Below are positions 8,876-15,328 of a stretch of DNA of 32,669 bases, in pieces. Made by a program: the position numbers and the translations under genes. Every line of letters starts with the position of its first letter. Within the stretch, counting starts at the first letter, position 1. A model generated the notes under the pieces. The model saw nothing but the letters and a program-made list of their open reading frames with translations, made no database searches and was not told the DNA's origin. The stretch lies in assembly GCA_026414605.1 (NCBI GenBank), contig JAOAIP010000059.1, positions 1 to 32,669 of the forward strand, written 5' to 3'. This stretch comes from Bacteroidia bacterium. Its GTDB lineage: Bacteria; Bacteroidota; Bacteroidia; B-17B0; Aurantibacillaceae.

Positions 8876-9838
8876 TTATTTCTTAAACAAAAATGTACCT
8901 TGACTTCCATCAGACAATTTATATCCTCTATACATACCAGTAGTATTGAAATCCATAGTGATGTTTCCATTTTTGTCAATGCCGATCATTCCGCCTGTTC
9001 CACCAACAGGAAGCAATTCATCAAACAGTACTTCATTTACTGCTTGCTGAAGGGATTTGTTTTGGTATAACATTTTGAGATGAACAGTATGAGCAGCCGC
9101 ATAGCGAATAAAATATTCACCATAGCCCGTGCAAGATATTGCACAAGTTGAATGGTGGGCATACGTACCAGCACCAATAATAGGTGAGTCGCCCACACGT
9201 CCTGGTAATTTATTCATCATTCCGCCTGTAGATGTTCCTGCGGCTAAATTCCCTTGTTTGTCCAATGCTACGGCACCTACTGTACCGTGTTTTTGCGGCT
9301 TTTGAGATTTTTTCCACTGTTCGTACTGCTTGGTGTCATAAAAGTAAGAAGAATCAACAAGTGGTAGTCCATTTGATGTCCAAAAGTTTTCAGCCCCTTT
9401 GCCAATTATTAATACATGGGGACTTTTGGTCATCACTAAATAAGCGGCTTCTATGGGGTTTTTAATTCTTTGAACACCCGCCACTGCCCCTGCTTTTAAT
9501 GTTTTTCCATCCATAATGGAAGCATCCATTTCTACTTTTCCTTGATTATTAAATACAGAACCTTTTCCGGCATTGAATAGGGGACTATCTTCTAAAATTT
9601 TAATTGCCGCAATGATAGCGTCTATTGCAGTGCCATTGTTTTCAAGAATCTTATAGCCCGTATCTAATGCTTGTTGTAAGGTTTGATGATATTCTTTTTC
9701 TTTTTCAGGTGTAAAATGTTCGGGCAAGATATTTCCTGCCCCGCCGTGTATCACGATGCCAAATTTTTGTTGAGCCATAAAATTTATATTTAATAACGAT
9801 ACTAATAAAATGAAAGTAAGATAATGTTTAGTATGCAT
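8876..9838 (-). CDS. iaaA: isoaspartyl peptidase/L-asparaginase (Ntn hydrolase)
   Basis: A type 2 asparaginase of the N-terminal nucleophile class, which removes isoaspartyl residues from peptides and can hydrolyse asparagine. The 320-residue precursor has an N-terminal export signal ending near FMAQ, so it acts outside the cytoplasm. IHGGAGN (30-36) is the family start motif. Autocleavage should occur at HGT with Thr186 as the new N-terminal nucleophile (HGTVGAVALD), and GRVGDSPIIGAG and the TGTGG-like GGTGGMIG complete the active site. Its start codon lies 12 bases after an RHS pseudogene remnant, so its upstream region has been rearranged. A protein isoaspartyl methyltransferase gene is elsewhere in the window at 28685. 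Confidence 0.92.
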   Translation of the reverse strand: MHTKHYLTFILLVSLLNINFMAQQKFGIVIHGGAGNILPEHFTPEKEKEYHQTLQQALDTGYKILENNGTAIDAIIAAIKILEDSPLFNAGKGSVFNNQGKVEMDASIMDGKTLKAGAVAGVQRIKNPIEAAYLVMTKSPHVLIIGKGAENFWTSNGLPLVDSSYFYDTKQYEQWKKSQKPQKHGTVGAVALDKQGNLAAGTSTGGMMNKLPGRVGDSPIIGAGTYAHHSTCAISCTGYGEYFIRYAAAHTVHLKMLYQNKSLQQAVNEVLFDELLPVGGTGGMIGIDKNGNITMDFNTTGMYRGYKLSDGSQGTFLFKK

Positions 9839-9846
9839 AGTATTTA

Positions 9847-10145
9847 TTTTTTATTTTGTTACTCGTATGTATATTTCTTTCTTTCCGCCTTTTCTTCAGC
9901 ACTTTCTTCACTGATCTATTTCCCATCGCATCATAATTCACCCTCAACTTCGTGCCTAATATCAAGCCATATTTTGGTGGTGTTAGTTTCATGCTATCAA
10001 TTTGTTTTACTTTGTTGTAGTAGGTTCAGTGTATTCGTGTGCTTTCGCTGATATCTTCTATCAATTTGGTGGTGTTTTGGTTGTCTATATCATTCGTAAA
10101 TGAACTCGCACTCATCATATCATTACAGGTATTACTTAATAATTC
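9847..10145 (-). pseudogene. RHS/YD-repeat gene fragment C (3' end)
   Basis: Reading the minus strand gives a clear RHS segment: NDMMSASSFTNDIDNQ, then LIEDISESTRIH-stop-TYYNKVKQI, then VNYDAMGNRSVKK. This is the usual Bacteroidota RHS order (DA..ASNY..DIDNQ, LI.D..E.I..I.W..YGK, YDAMGNRI.K). A TGA at 10026-10028 stands where the family has Trp (TGG), and about eight residues (the GNY.YD.IGN block) seem to be missing after DIDNQ. The fragment overlaps the end of the 108-aa gene and stops 12 bases before the asparaginase start. It fills the 297-base gap between those genes. Bases 9847-9932 are a near copy of 10466-10546, with a four-base length difference. Confidence 0.75.
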
Positions 10146-10462
10146 CAAATAAGTTTATTATCCACTTCTTCACAAACAATTATAGAAGATGTTCCTTCAC
10201 TTAATGCTAAATGAAATTCAATTTTATCAAATGGTTTTTGTAATTCTTTATTAGAGTTTATTAATTCTAATGCTGTTTCTTTAATTAAATTCAGTTCTCT
10301 AATAGCCTCCTCTTTCCTTAAAAAATCTAAATTCGTATAATTTGACCATCCTGTTACTATTAAAGTATTATTTTCCCACTTAAACCATATTGGTACCCCA
10401 TCAATATTTACTCCCATTCCATTTTCAATTAAAACTAATTCTCTTTGAGTTATCTTTCGCAT
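10136..10462 (-). CDS. 108-aa soluble protein in RHS remnant island
   Basis: No family was recognised. The product has no signal peptide or membrane segment, so it should be cytoplasmic. It is mixed alpha/beta in appearance, with a beta-rich N-terminal half (VNIDGVPIWFKWENNTLIVTG) and a helical middle (KEEAIRELNLIKETALELIN). The start lies six bases after RHS fragment B and its stop runs into RHS fragment C on the same strand. Small soluble genes directly downstream of RHS ends are commonly immunity proteins, so that is the best guess from position alone. It could equally be an unrelated passenger gene. The frame is open and intact. Confidence 0.6.
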   Translation of the reverse strand: MRKITQRELVLIENGMGVNIDGVPIWFKWENNTLIVTGWSNYTNLDFLRKEEAIRELNLIKETALELINSNKELQKPFDKIEFHLALSEGTSSIIVCEEVDNKLIWNY

Positions 10463-10465
10463 ATA

Positions 10466-10546
10466 TTTTTATTTTGTTATTTGTATGTATATTTCTTTCT
10501 GCTTTTTCTTCGGCACTTTCTTCACTGATCTATTTCCCATCGCATC
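10466..10546 (-). pseudogene. RHS/YD-repeat gene fragment B
   Basis: The minus strand encodes DAMGNRSVKKVPKKKQKE and ends in TAA at 10469-10471. It is the same RHS terminal segment as in fragment C. A stop codon lies directly before the Asp, so only the last part of the RHS tail survives. It starts eight bases after the stop of the DUF922 gene and ends six bases before the 108-aa gene. Compared with C it differs by four bases in length within the lysine-rich stretch, which shifts the frame in one of the two copies. Confidence 0.7.
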
Positions 10547-10554
10547 TTATTACA

Positions 10555-11235
10555 CTATTTACATCTACATCTTTTAACTATAACCAAATGTTTATTATAC
10601 CATTCCTTTGTCCTCTCTAACTCCTCATCTATCCATTTATCCCATCTTTCTTGGGCAGATCTGCCTTCCTTCTCTATTTCTGAATCGTATTGATTTTGTA
10701 TTTTCCTATATTCATCATAAAGATCATCAATATGCCTTAGGTCTTTCCAACTTAAACTTATTCTAAACCAAAATTTTCTCATTATCTTTTTTCTTAATTT
10801 CCTCGCTATTATCTCCGCTAAATCAAAATGTCTTTGCTCATGATTTAATACATATTGTATGTATTCTTCACTTTTTTTCTTATCTATCCAAGATTTACTT
10901 TTATCCATAGCAGCATATATCCTAAATACAACTTTCCCCCATAATATACTTGTTTCTACACCAACTACTATACCTATATATCCATGAACCTCATATTTCA
11001 ATTCAGGATTTTTTTGTTTTTCCCAAAAATCATCAATATCCAACTTATATTTTTCATCCCATATAATGATATTTTCCTTTTCAGGTAACTTACATTTTTT
11101 TTCTATTTCCATTCTTGCAAATTCCTTTTCACTTAATTTTTTTCTTACTTTATTCTGTCCTAACAATGTTTCACAAAATATACAAAATATAATGAATGTA
11201 TAGAGATATGTATTACTCGTCTTCATTCTTATCAT
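10555..11235 (-). CDS. secreted DUF922-like putative zinc protease
   Basis: A 226-residue protein with an N-terminal export signal (MKTSNTYLYTFIIFCIFCETLLGQ from the second Met). Its centre carries LNHEQRHFDLAEIIARKLR, with an HExxH zinc-site motif at 132-136. HEQxHFDL-E--ARKLR is the signature of DUF922, a predicted metalloprotease family of unknown target. The C-terminal part is helical and highly charged and ends RCRCK. It lies between RHS fragments A and B on the same strand. Isoleucine is mostly ATA and the gene looks more AT-rich than the core genes, which suggests transfer. Either of two in-frame ATGs (11235 or 11226) could be the start. Confidence 0.75.
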   Translation of the reverse strand: MIRMKTSNTYLYTFIIFCIFCETLLGQNKVRKKLSEKEFARMEIEKKCKLPEKENIIIWDEKYKLDIDDFWEKQKNPELKYEVHGYIGIVVGVETSILWGKVVFRIYAAMDKSKSWIDKKKSEEYIQYVLNHEQRHFDLAEIIARKLRKKIMRKFWFRISLSWKDLRHIDDLYDEYRKIQNQYDSEIEKEGRSAQERWDKWIDEELERTKEWYNKHLVIVKRCRCK

Positions 11236-11257
11236 TTTTTCATTATTATTTTGTTAC

Positions 11258-11386
11258 TCATATATTGCTATCACTATTACCACTTGCCACAATTGCCTTC
11301 ACATACCTTGTCAATCTCATAATATTCCCATCTCTATCATAACTAAACCTTTCTCTATATCCAATATCAATTATATTTCCAAAAAT
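11258..11386 (-). pseudogene. RHS/YD-repeat gene fragment A
   Basis: The minus strand encodes FGNIIDIGYRERFSYDRDGN followed by IMRLTRY, then TGA at 11258-11260. YRERFSYDxDGNIxxLTR is a typical YD repeat of Bacteroidota RHS proteins. It corresponds to a part of the protein that normally precedes the segment in fragment C. A stop codon lies just upstream in frame and no start is present. It sits between the 211-aa secreted gene and the DUF922 gene; the remaining 75 bases up to 11462 hold no recognisable feature. Confidence 0.7.
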
Positions 11387-11462
11387 TCAATCAATCAATC
11401 ATCAGTAGTTTTCATCCAAAAAAATTTTTTTAACTAATTTACAATTCAACTTAAAACTTGAT

Positions 11463-12098
11463 TTACTTGATAATATAGTAACCACTTGGTTTTTCACCCC
11501 ACCCTACATACCAAAATCTTTTATATTCAACAATCCATTTAAATTCCCTATCTGAAGCAATTCTTGAAATACTTACATATTTTGATTCCTTAGGAAAATA
11601 AAAATTTATTTTTTCTTTTCTAATATTTCTATTTAATAATAGTATCGTAATTATAATGTTTTTATTACTTTTAAACCAACAATGTATCTTTGGGCCACAA
11701 CCATTATTATAAAGATGTTCCCTATTTGAAATTAAATATAAATATGGCTCTTCATTTATAAAAATGTAAACTGAGTCTCCTTGATTGAGATCAAAAACAA
11801 TGTGTCGATATTTTAATTTTACTTTTCCAAGATTAAATTTTTCATCAATATATGGTTTATCTTCAATATAACTATAATGCATTACCATCTTTGTCGTGTC
11901 CATTATTTTCTTAATATATTTTTTATGTTCTTTATTTTTAACCTCAAAACACATCGATGAAATAATCGAATCACACCTTTTTTCTATCATCTCCAAAATT
12001 TTATCAATATCCATATTTGTCTGTGAATTTACCAAGTTGCTGATAAAAAAAGTGATTAAAAATAATGCTTTTTTAATTAGATTGTTGTTTCTCAACAT
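11463..12098 (-). CDS. 211-aa secreted protein of unknown function
   Basis: No family was recognised. The product starts with a signal peptide (MLRNNNLIKKALFLITFFISN, then a cut near VNSQ) and is otherwise hydrophilic with a beta-rich C-terminal half (SVYIFINEEPYLYLIS, FKWIVEYKRFWYVGWGEKPSGY). Four cysteines occur in the mature part. It should reach the periplasm or envelope. Like the DUF922 gene it is AT-rich with many ATA codons and lies directly upstream of an RHS remnant on the same strand, so it probably belongs to the same acquired island. The function is unknown; it could be an immunity-type or passenger gene. Confidence 0.65.
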   Translation of the reverse strand: MLRNNNLIKKALFLITFFISNLVNSQTNMDIDKILEMIEKRCDSIISSMCFEVKNKEHKKYIKKIMDTTKMVMHYSYIEDKPYIDEKFNLGKVKLKYRHIVFDLNQGDSVYIFINEEPYLYLISNREHLYNNGCGPKIHCWFKSNKNIIITILLLNRNIRKEKINFYFPKESKYVSISRIASDREFKWIVEYKRFWYVGWGEKPSGYYIIK

Positions 12099-12319
12099 TT
12101 TCTTTTATTTTTCTATTTGTTTTTTTGTTAAATTTATTGCTTTTGATTCATCTTCCTTATTAACTATTCACAGGTTGTATTTTATCACAAAGAACACAAA
12201 GGATTTGCATAAAGATTTAAAAGCATCTTTAGTATATTCTATTTGTTCATAAGGGGCTGCACTTATCTTTTTGTAGTTGATTAAAGCCAATTGGAATTAA
12301 TTATTAAGCATTAATAAAA
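12099..12319. other. intergenic spacer with dispersed repeat
   Basis: No gene is seen. Bases 12183-12208 read ATCACAAAGAACACAAAGG followed by ATTTGC. This resembles the ACCACAAAG...CACAAAGCAC word at 13663-13691 and the opposite-strand TTTGTGTT...CCTTGTG at 16783-16814, a common type of intergenic repeat. Confidence 0.4.
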
Positions 12320-13096
12320 TCACCATTTTCCACCAGAACCGCCGCCACCAAAACTTCCACCACCAAAGCCACTCCATCCGCTGCTTCCAGAAGATGAACC
12401 CCAAGAAGAACCACCTCCATAAAAACCACCACCACCATAAAATCTTCTTCCAGAAGTGTAAACAACCGCATTGTTTTTCTTAAACACAAAATATAAAATT
12501 ATCAAAATGATAATAAATACAATAATAGCACTTGAATTTGCATCATTGTCGGGCAAGTCCTTTTCGCTAATTTCACCTTTTGCCAATTGCATTAGAGCAT
12601 TTAGTCCTTTGTCTAATCCTTCATAAAAACGACCTTCTGCAAAAAGTGGTTGCATAATATTTTCACGAATTTTTTTGGTTGCTAAATCTGTAATGGCACC
12701 TTCTAATCCTAAACCTACCGCTATAAATAATTCTCTTTCGCCTTTTTTACCCGTAGGTTTTATAAGTATTACAATGCCATTGTCTTTGCCTTTTTTACCA
12801 ATGCCCCATTTTTCACCCAATAATGTAGCATATTCTGCAGCCGTATATCCTCCAAAATCATCTACAACCACTACCGCAATTTGATTACTTGTTTCTCTAC
12901 TAAATTTTTCTAATTTTTCTTCTATAGCATTGGCTTCTTCGGGACTTAAAAAATTTGGAAATTCTTTTGAAAAATTATTATATAATCTTGGTGGATTGGG
13001 CTTTTCAGGAATTTGAGAATGGACATCAAATAAAAAAGACCCTGAAAATATCGCAATCACCAAGAGTAGCCAATGATTAAAAAAACTTGTTTTCAT
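12320..13096 (-). CDS. TPM-domain (YgcG-like) exported membrane protein
   Basis: A 258-residue protein with a signal peptide (residues 1-28, ending VHSQ) and a TPM domain (also called DUF477 or TLP18.3/MOLO-1) at about 40-175: LSPEEANAIEEKLEKFS, QIAVVVVDDFGG, AEYATLLGEKWGIGKKGKDNGIVI. A single membrane helix (SSAIIVFIIILIILYFVF, about 188-205) follows. The end is a flexible glycine/serine tail (FYGGGSSWGSSSGSSGWSGF and on). This layout is that of YgcG-type proteins, whose role is not firmly known; some family members have phosphatase activity. Two bases separate it from the second TPM gene upstream, so they form one operon. The lemA gene that usually completes this group is absent. Confidence 0.88.
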   Translation of the reverse strand: MKTSFFNHWLLLVIAIFSGSFLFDVHSQIPEKPNPPRLYNNFSKEFPNFLSPEEANAIEEKLEKFSRETSNQIAVVVVDDFGGYTAAEYATLLGEKWGIGKKGKDNGIVILIKPTGKKGERELFIAVGLGLEGAITDLATKKIRENIMQPLFAEGRFYEGLDKGLNALMQLAKGEISEKDLPDNDANSSAIIVFIIILIILYFVFKKNNAVVYTSGRRFYGGGGFYGGGSSWGSSSGSSGWSGFGGGSFGGGGSGGKW

Positions 13097-13098
13097 AG

Positions 13099-13536
13099 TT
13101 AATAAGAAATTTCGTTACTTAATTCATTAGGATTATCTTCTGATGGTGGAAAATATCTGGCAAGTTCATTTCCAATAATAAGAATACATTCACATAATGT
13201 TTCGGATTTGTGATGATTTTGTTTTAAGGCATTAATAAGTTTTTGTGTAAGTTGATTCCATAGTTCTGATGGAACTTTTTGATAAATACCAACATCTCCA
13301 ATAATGGCTAATTTTCTACTGATTACAGCAAAATAAAATAATACACCATTTCTATTTTTAGTGAGATGCATTTGATTTTTGATAAAAACTTTTTCAGCAC
13401 GTTTTAATGGATTAGTAAAACAAAAGTTTTCAATATGAACTCGTATTTCTGCAGATGTTTTTTCTTCTGCATTTTGAATGGCTTGTATAATTTGTGCTTC
13501 TTCTTCTTTAGTAAAGAAATTTTTTGCAAAACGCAT
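13099..13536 (-). CDS. TPM-domain protein without signal peptide
   Basis: A 145-residue protein made of one TPM domain: FFTKEEEAQIIQAIQNAEEK, SAEIRVHIE, then NGVLFYFAVISRKLAIIGDVG. It has no export signal, unlike its partner. In the usual lemA-TPM-TPM arrangement this is the short middle gene; here it is first, and repeats start about 40 bases upstream. A possible -7 element TATCTTTG lies at 13555-13562 on the minus strand, about 19 bases before the ATG, so the pair is probably expressed from its own promoter. Confidence 0.85.
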   Translation of the reverse strand: MRFAKNFFTKEEEAQIIQAIQNAEEKTSAEIRVHIENFCFTNPLKRAEKVFIKNQMHLTKNRNGVLFYFAVISRKLAIIGDVGIYQKVPSELWNQLTQKLINALKQNHHKSETLCECILIIGNELARYFPPSEDNPNELSNEISY

Positions 13537-13639
13537 AATCTATAACATTGAATGCAAAGATAAGTAAAAATATAGTAAAAAGTTGAAAGTAAAAAGTTGA
13601 AAGTAAAATGTGTAATTTGAAAAACAGAAAGAATTTTTG

Positions 13640-14003
13640 TTACTAATCAGCACTTCAAACTTAACCACAAAGAAAAACTCACACAAAGCACACAATTAGT
13701 TTAAAGTTGAAAGTTAAAAGTATAAAGTATAAAGTGTAATGTGATGTGTCCCGTAGGGACAAAATATGGGTAGCCCCGAAGGGGCAAAATACAATAGCAC
13801 AGGGCAAAGCCCTGTGAAAATAAATCCACACTATTTCAAGCCCTGAAAGGGCGACACCTATAAAGAAGAAAGTTAAAAGTTAAAAGTAGAAAGTATTAAA
13901 ACGCTATATCATTATATTGAAAAATATTTCCTTTTACTTTCAAACTTTATACTTTCCACTTTGTACTAATGTGTTCTTGGTGGTAAAATATTAATCTGAA
14001 CAG
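13640..14003. repeat. palindromic intergenic repeat, copy 2, with insertion
   Basis: Same order of parts as copy 1 at 1809-1970: TTACT...GCACTTCAAACTTAACCACAA, AATTAGTTTAAAGTTGAAAG, core 13891-13930 (39 of 40 bases identical to 1861-1900), arm TTTTACTTTC...ACTTTCCACTT, and TGGTAAAATATTAATCTGAAC. It is longer because the left arm is interrupted by extra arm units and by the hairpin block at 13746-13857. Confidence 0.75.
13746..13857. repeat. block of four GC-rich hairpins
   Basis: Four compact inverted repeats follow one another: GTCCCgtaGGGAC (13748-13760), GCCCCgaaGGGGC (13773-13785), CACAGGGCaaaGCCCTGTG (13798-13816) and GCCCTgaaAGGGC (13840-13852). The block is framed by GTGTC and GACAC. 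It is the only GC-rich stretch in the spacer. Similar short palindromes are known as dispersed REP-like elements in Bacteroidota, mobilised in trans by REP-associated tyrosine transposases; no such gene is in this window. Confidence 0.75.
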
Positions 14004-14081
14004 TAACGAATTTTTTAAGATGGGGTGATACAGTGGTTTATTCGTAAGAATTGAACTAATTTTTAAATGAATTTAATTTTG

Positions 14082-14090
14082 TATATTTAG
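14082..14090 (+). promoter_or_regulatory. possible -7 element for dioxygenase gene
   Basis: TATATTTAG lies 23 bases before the ATG at 14114, with the same TTTAGCAC ending as the element in front of plsC. No convincing -33 box is found at the right distance. Confidence 0.35.
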
Positions 14091-14113
14091 CACACATTAA
14101 AAAATTACACATT

Positions 14114-14641
14114 ATGGCTAATGTATTACCGCCTATTAATTTTCAAAAATGGATAGAAGAAAATAAGGAATATCTCAAACCACCCGTTAATAATAGAGTA
14201 GTGTATAAAGATACTGAATTTATCATTATGGTAGTGGGGGGTCCAAATTCCAGAAAGGATTATCATTACAATGAAGGTGAAGAGTTTTTTTATCAACTTA
14301 AAGGCGATATCATTGTAAAAATACAAGAAAACGGACAAGCCAAAGAAGTGTCTATAAAAGAAGGAGAGATATTTTTATTGCCGCCCAAAATTCCTCACAA
14401 TCCTGTTCGTTTCAAAGATACTATTGGATTAGTCATAGAACGAAAAAGACGTGAAAACGAAAAAGATGGTTTGCTTTGGTTTTGTGAAAAATGCAATCAC
14501 AAACTTTACGAAGAGTATTTTAAATTAACGGATATCACTACTCAATTTCAAAAAGTATTTGAAAAATTTTACAATTCAGTAGAATTAAGAACTTGTAAAA
14601 ATTGTGGAACTGTATTAGAACCGCCACCTGTAATTGCTTAA
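14114..14641 (+). CDS. nbaC: 3-hydroxyanthranilate 3,4-dioxygenase
   Basis: Opens the ring of 3-hydroxyanthranilate with O2. The product cyclises to quinolinate, so the enzyme serves de novo NAD synthesis by the kynurenine route or tryptophan breakdown. It is a 175-residue cupin. The iron ligands His51, Glu57 and His95 fall at the same numbers as in the Cupriavidus enzyme (DYHYNEGEEFF, PHNPVRF). The second metal site of bacterial enzymes is intact: Cys124 and Cys127 (CEKC) with Cys161 and Cys164 (CKNC). No other kynurenine gene is in the window. The DUF502 gene begins five bases after the stop. Confidence 0.94.
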   Translation: MANVLPPINFQKWIEENKEYLKPPVNNRVVYKDTEFIIMVVGGPNSRKDYHYNEGEEFFYQLKGDIIVKIQENGQAKEVSIKEGEIFLLPPKIPHNPVRFKDTIGLVIERKRRENEKDGLLWFCEKCNHKLYEEYFKLTDITTQFQKVFEKFYNSVELRTCKNCGTVLEPPPVIA

Positions 14642-14646
14642 TAGAT

Positions 14647-15222
14647 ATGAAAAAGATATTCACTTATTTTGTTCAAGGGATAGCCATTTTGATTCCATTG
14701 ATTATCACTTTGTATATTATTATCAAACTTCTATTTATATTTATTGATTTTTTTGTATGGATTGGAATTACGGGTAATTTGTGGTTGGATATTATTTTAG
14801 GATTATTGGTAATGATGATTGTTGTAGTTGGTGTTGGGGCATTAGCATCTAATTATTTTTTTGGCAATTTGATGCATTTTCTTGAAACCCAATTTGAAAA
14901 ATTACCTCTTATAAGACATATTTATTCACCTATAAAAGATTTTACAGAAGCATTTGTAGGGAATAAAAAGAAATTCAAATATCCAGTACTGATTCAGACC
15001 TCACCACAAAATAACTATAAAGAAATTGGATTTATTACACAACAAGATTTAAATCATTTAGGAATGAATGATTATGTGTCTGTATATGTCCCGTTTTCGT
15101 ATTCTTTTGCAGGAAAATTGATACTGATTAAAAAAGAAAACATAGAACCATTAAATGTCCATCCTACCGATGCTATGAAGTTTATAGTATCCGGCGGAAT
15201 TTATGATATTGAAAATAAATAG
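14647..15222 (+). CDS. DUF502 family membrane protein
   Basis: A 191-residue inner membrane protein of the DUF502 family, function not established. Two hydrophobic helices lie at about residues 5-33 and 43-76, followed by a soluble domain with PLIRHIYSPIKDFTEAF and YVSVYVPFSYSFAGKLILIK, the conserved family segments. The frame is open back to 14602 inside the dioxygenase gene, but the ATG at 14647 gives the normal start MKKIFTYFVQGIAILIP and lies five bases after that gene's stop. The two probably share a transcript, though no functional link to NAD synthesis is evident. Confidence 0.85.
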   Translation: MKKIFTYFVQGIAILIPLIITLYIIIKLLFIFIDFFVWIGITGNLWLDIILGLLVMMIVVVGVGALASNYFFGNLMHFLETQFEKLPLIRHIYSPIKDFTEAFVGNKKKFKYPVLIQTSPQNNYKEIGFITQQDLNHLGMNDYVSVYVPFSYSFAGKLILIKKENIEPLNVHPTDAMKFIVSGGIYDIENK

Positions 15223-15328
15223 TAGTTATAACGACTTAAATCAAAAATTTTTCAATTAAAAAATACAGATTAAATTTTTTACAGAATCAAAATCAATCAA
15301 AGAACTTTAAGTATTGAAAAAATAATTT

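Larger units (their letters stand above)
13537..14113. other. 577-base gene-free spacer made of repeats
   Basis: It holds, in order, a possible promoter for the TPM pair, 2.6 tandem copies of the 14-base unit GTAAAAAGTTGAAA (about 13574-13609), palindromic repeat copy 2 (13640-14003) with a nested hairpin block, and about 110 bases leading to the dioxygenase gene. No ORF, tRNA or ncRNA gene was recognised. Confidence 0.7.

Noticed and set aside
9824-10051. Plus-strand ORF of 75 codons sharing a peptide (SAFSSALSSLIYFPSH) with the plus-strand ORF at 10390-10620
   Set aside because: The shared peptide is the antisense reading of the duplicated RHS tail; the minus strand gives recognisable RHS sequence, so neither plus-strand ORF is a gene.
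11896-12252. Plus-strand ORF of 118 codons, hydrophobic
   Set aside because: Mostly antisense to the signal-peptide end of the 211-aa gene; its hydrophobic look is due to AT-rich DNA and it has no start signal.
13746-13857. CRISPR array or riboswitch
   Set aside because: The repeats are palindromes of different sequence with no regular spacers, and there is no cas gene or matching aptamer pattern.
14602-14646. Earlier start for the DUF502 gene inside the dioxygenase gene
   Set aside because: The extra residues are cysteine-rich out-of-frame readings of the dioxygenase metal site; ATG 14647 matches the family start.
15223-15328. Intrinsic terminator between the convergent DUF502 and accC genes
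   Set aside because: Only AT-rich runs are present, with no convincing stem followed by a T-run on either strand.
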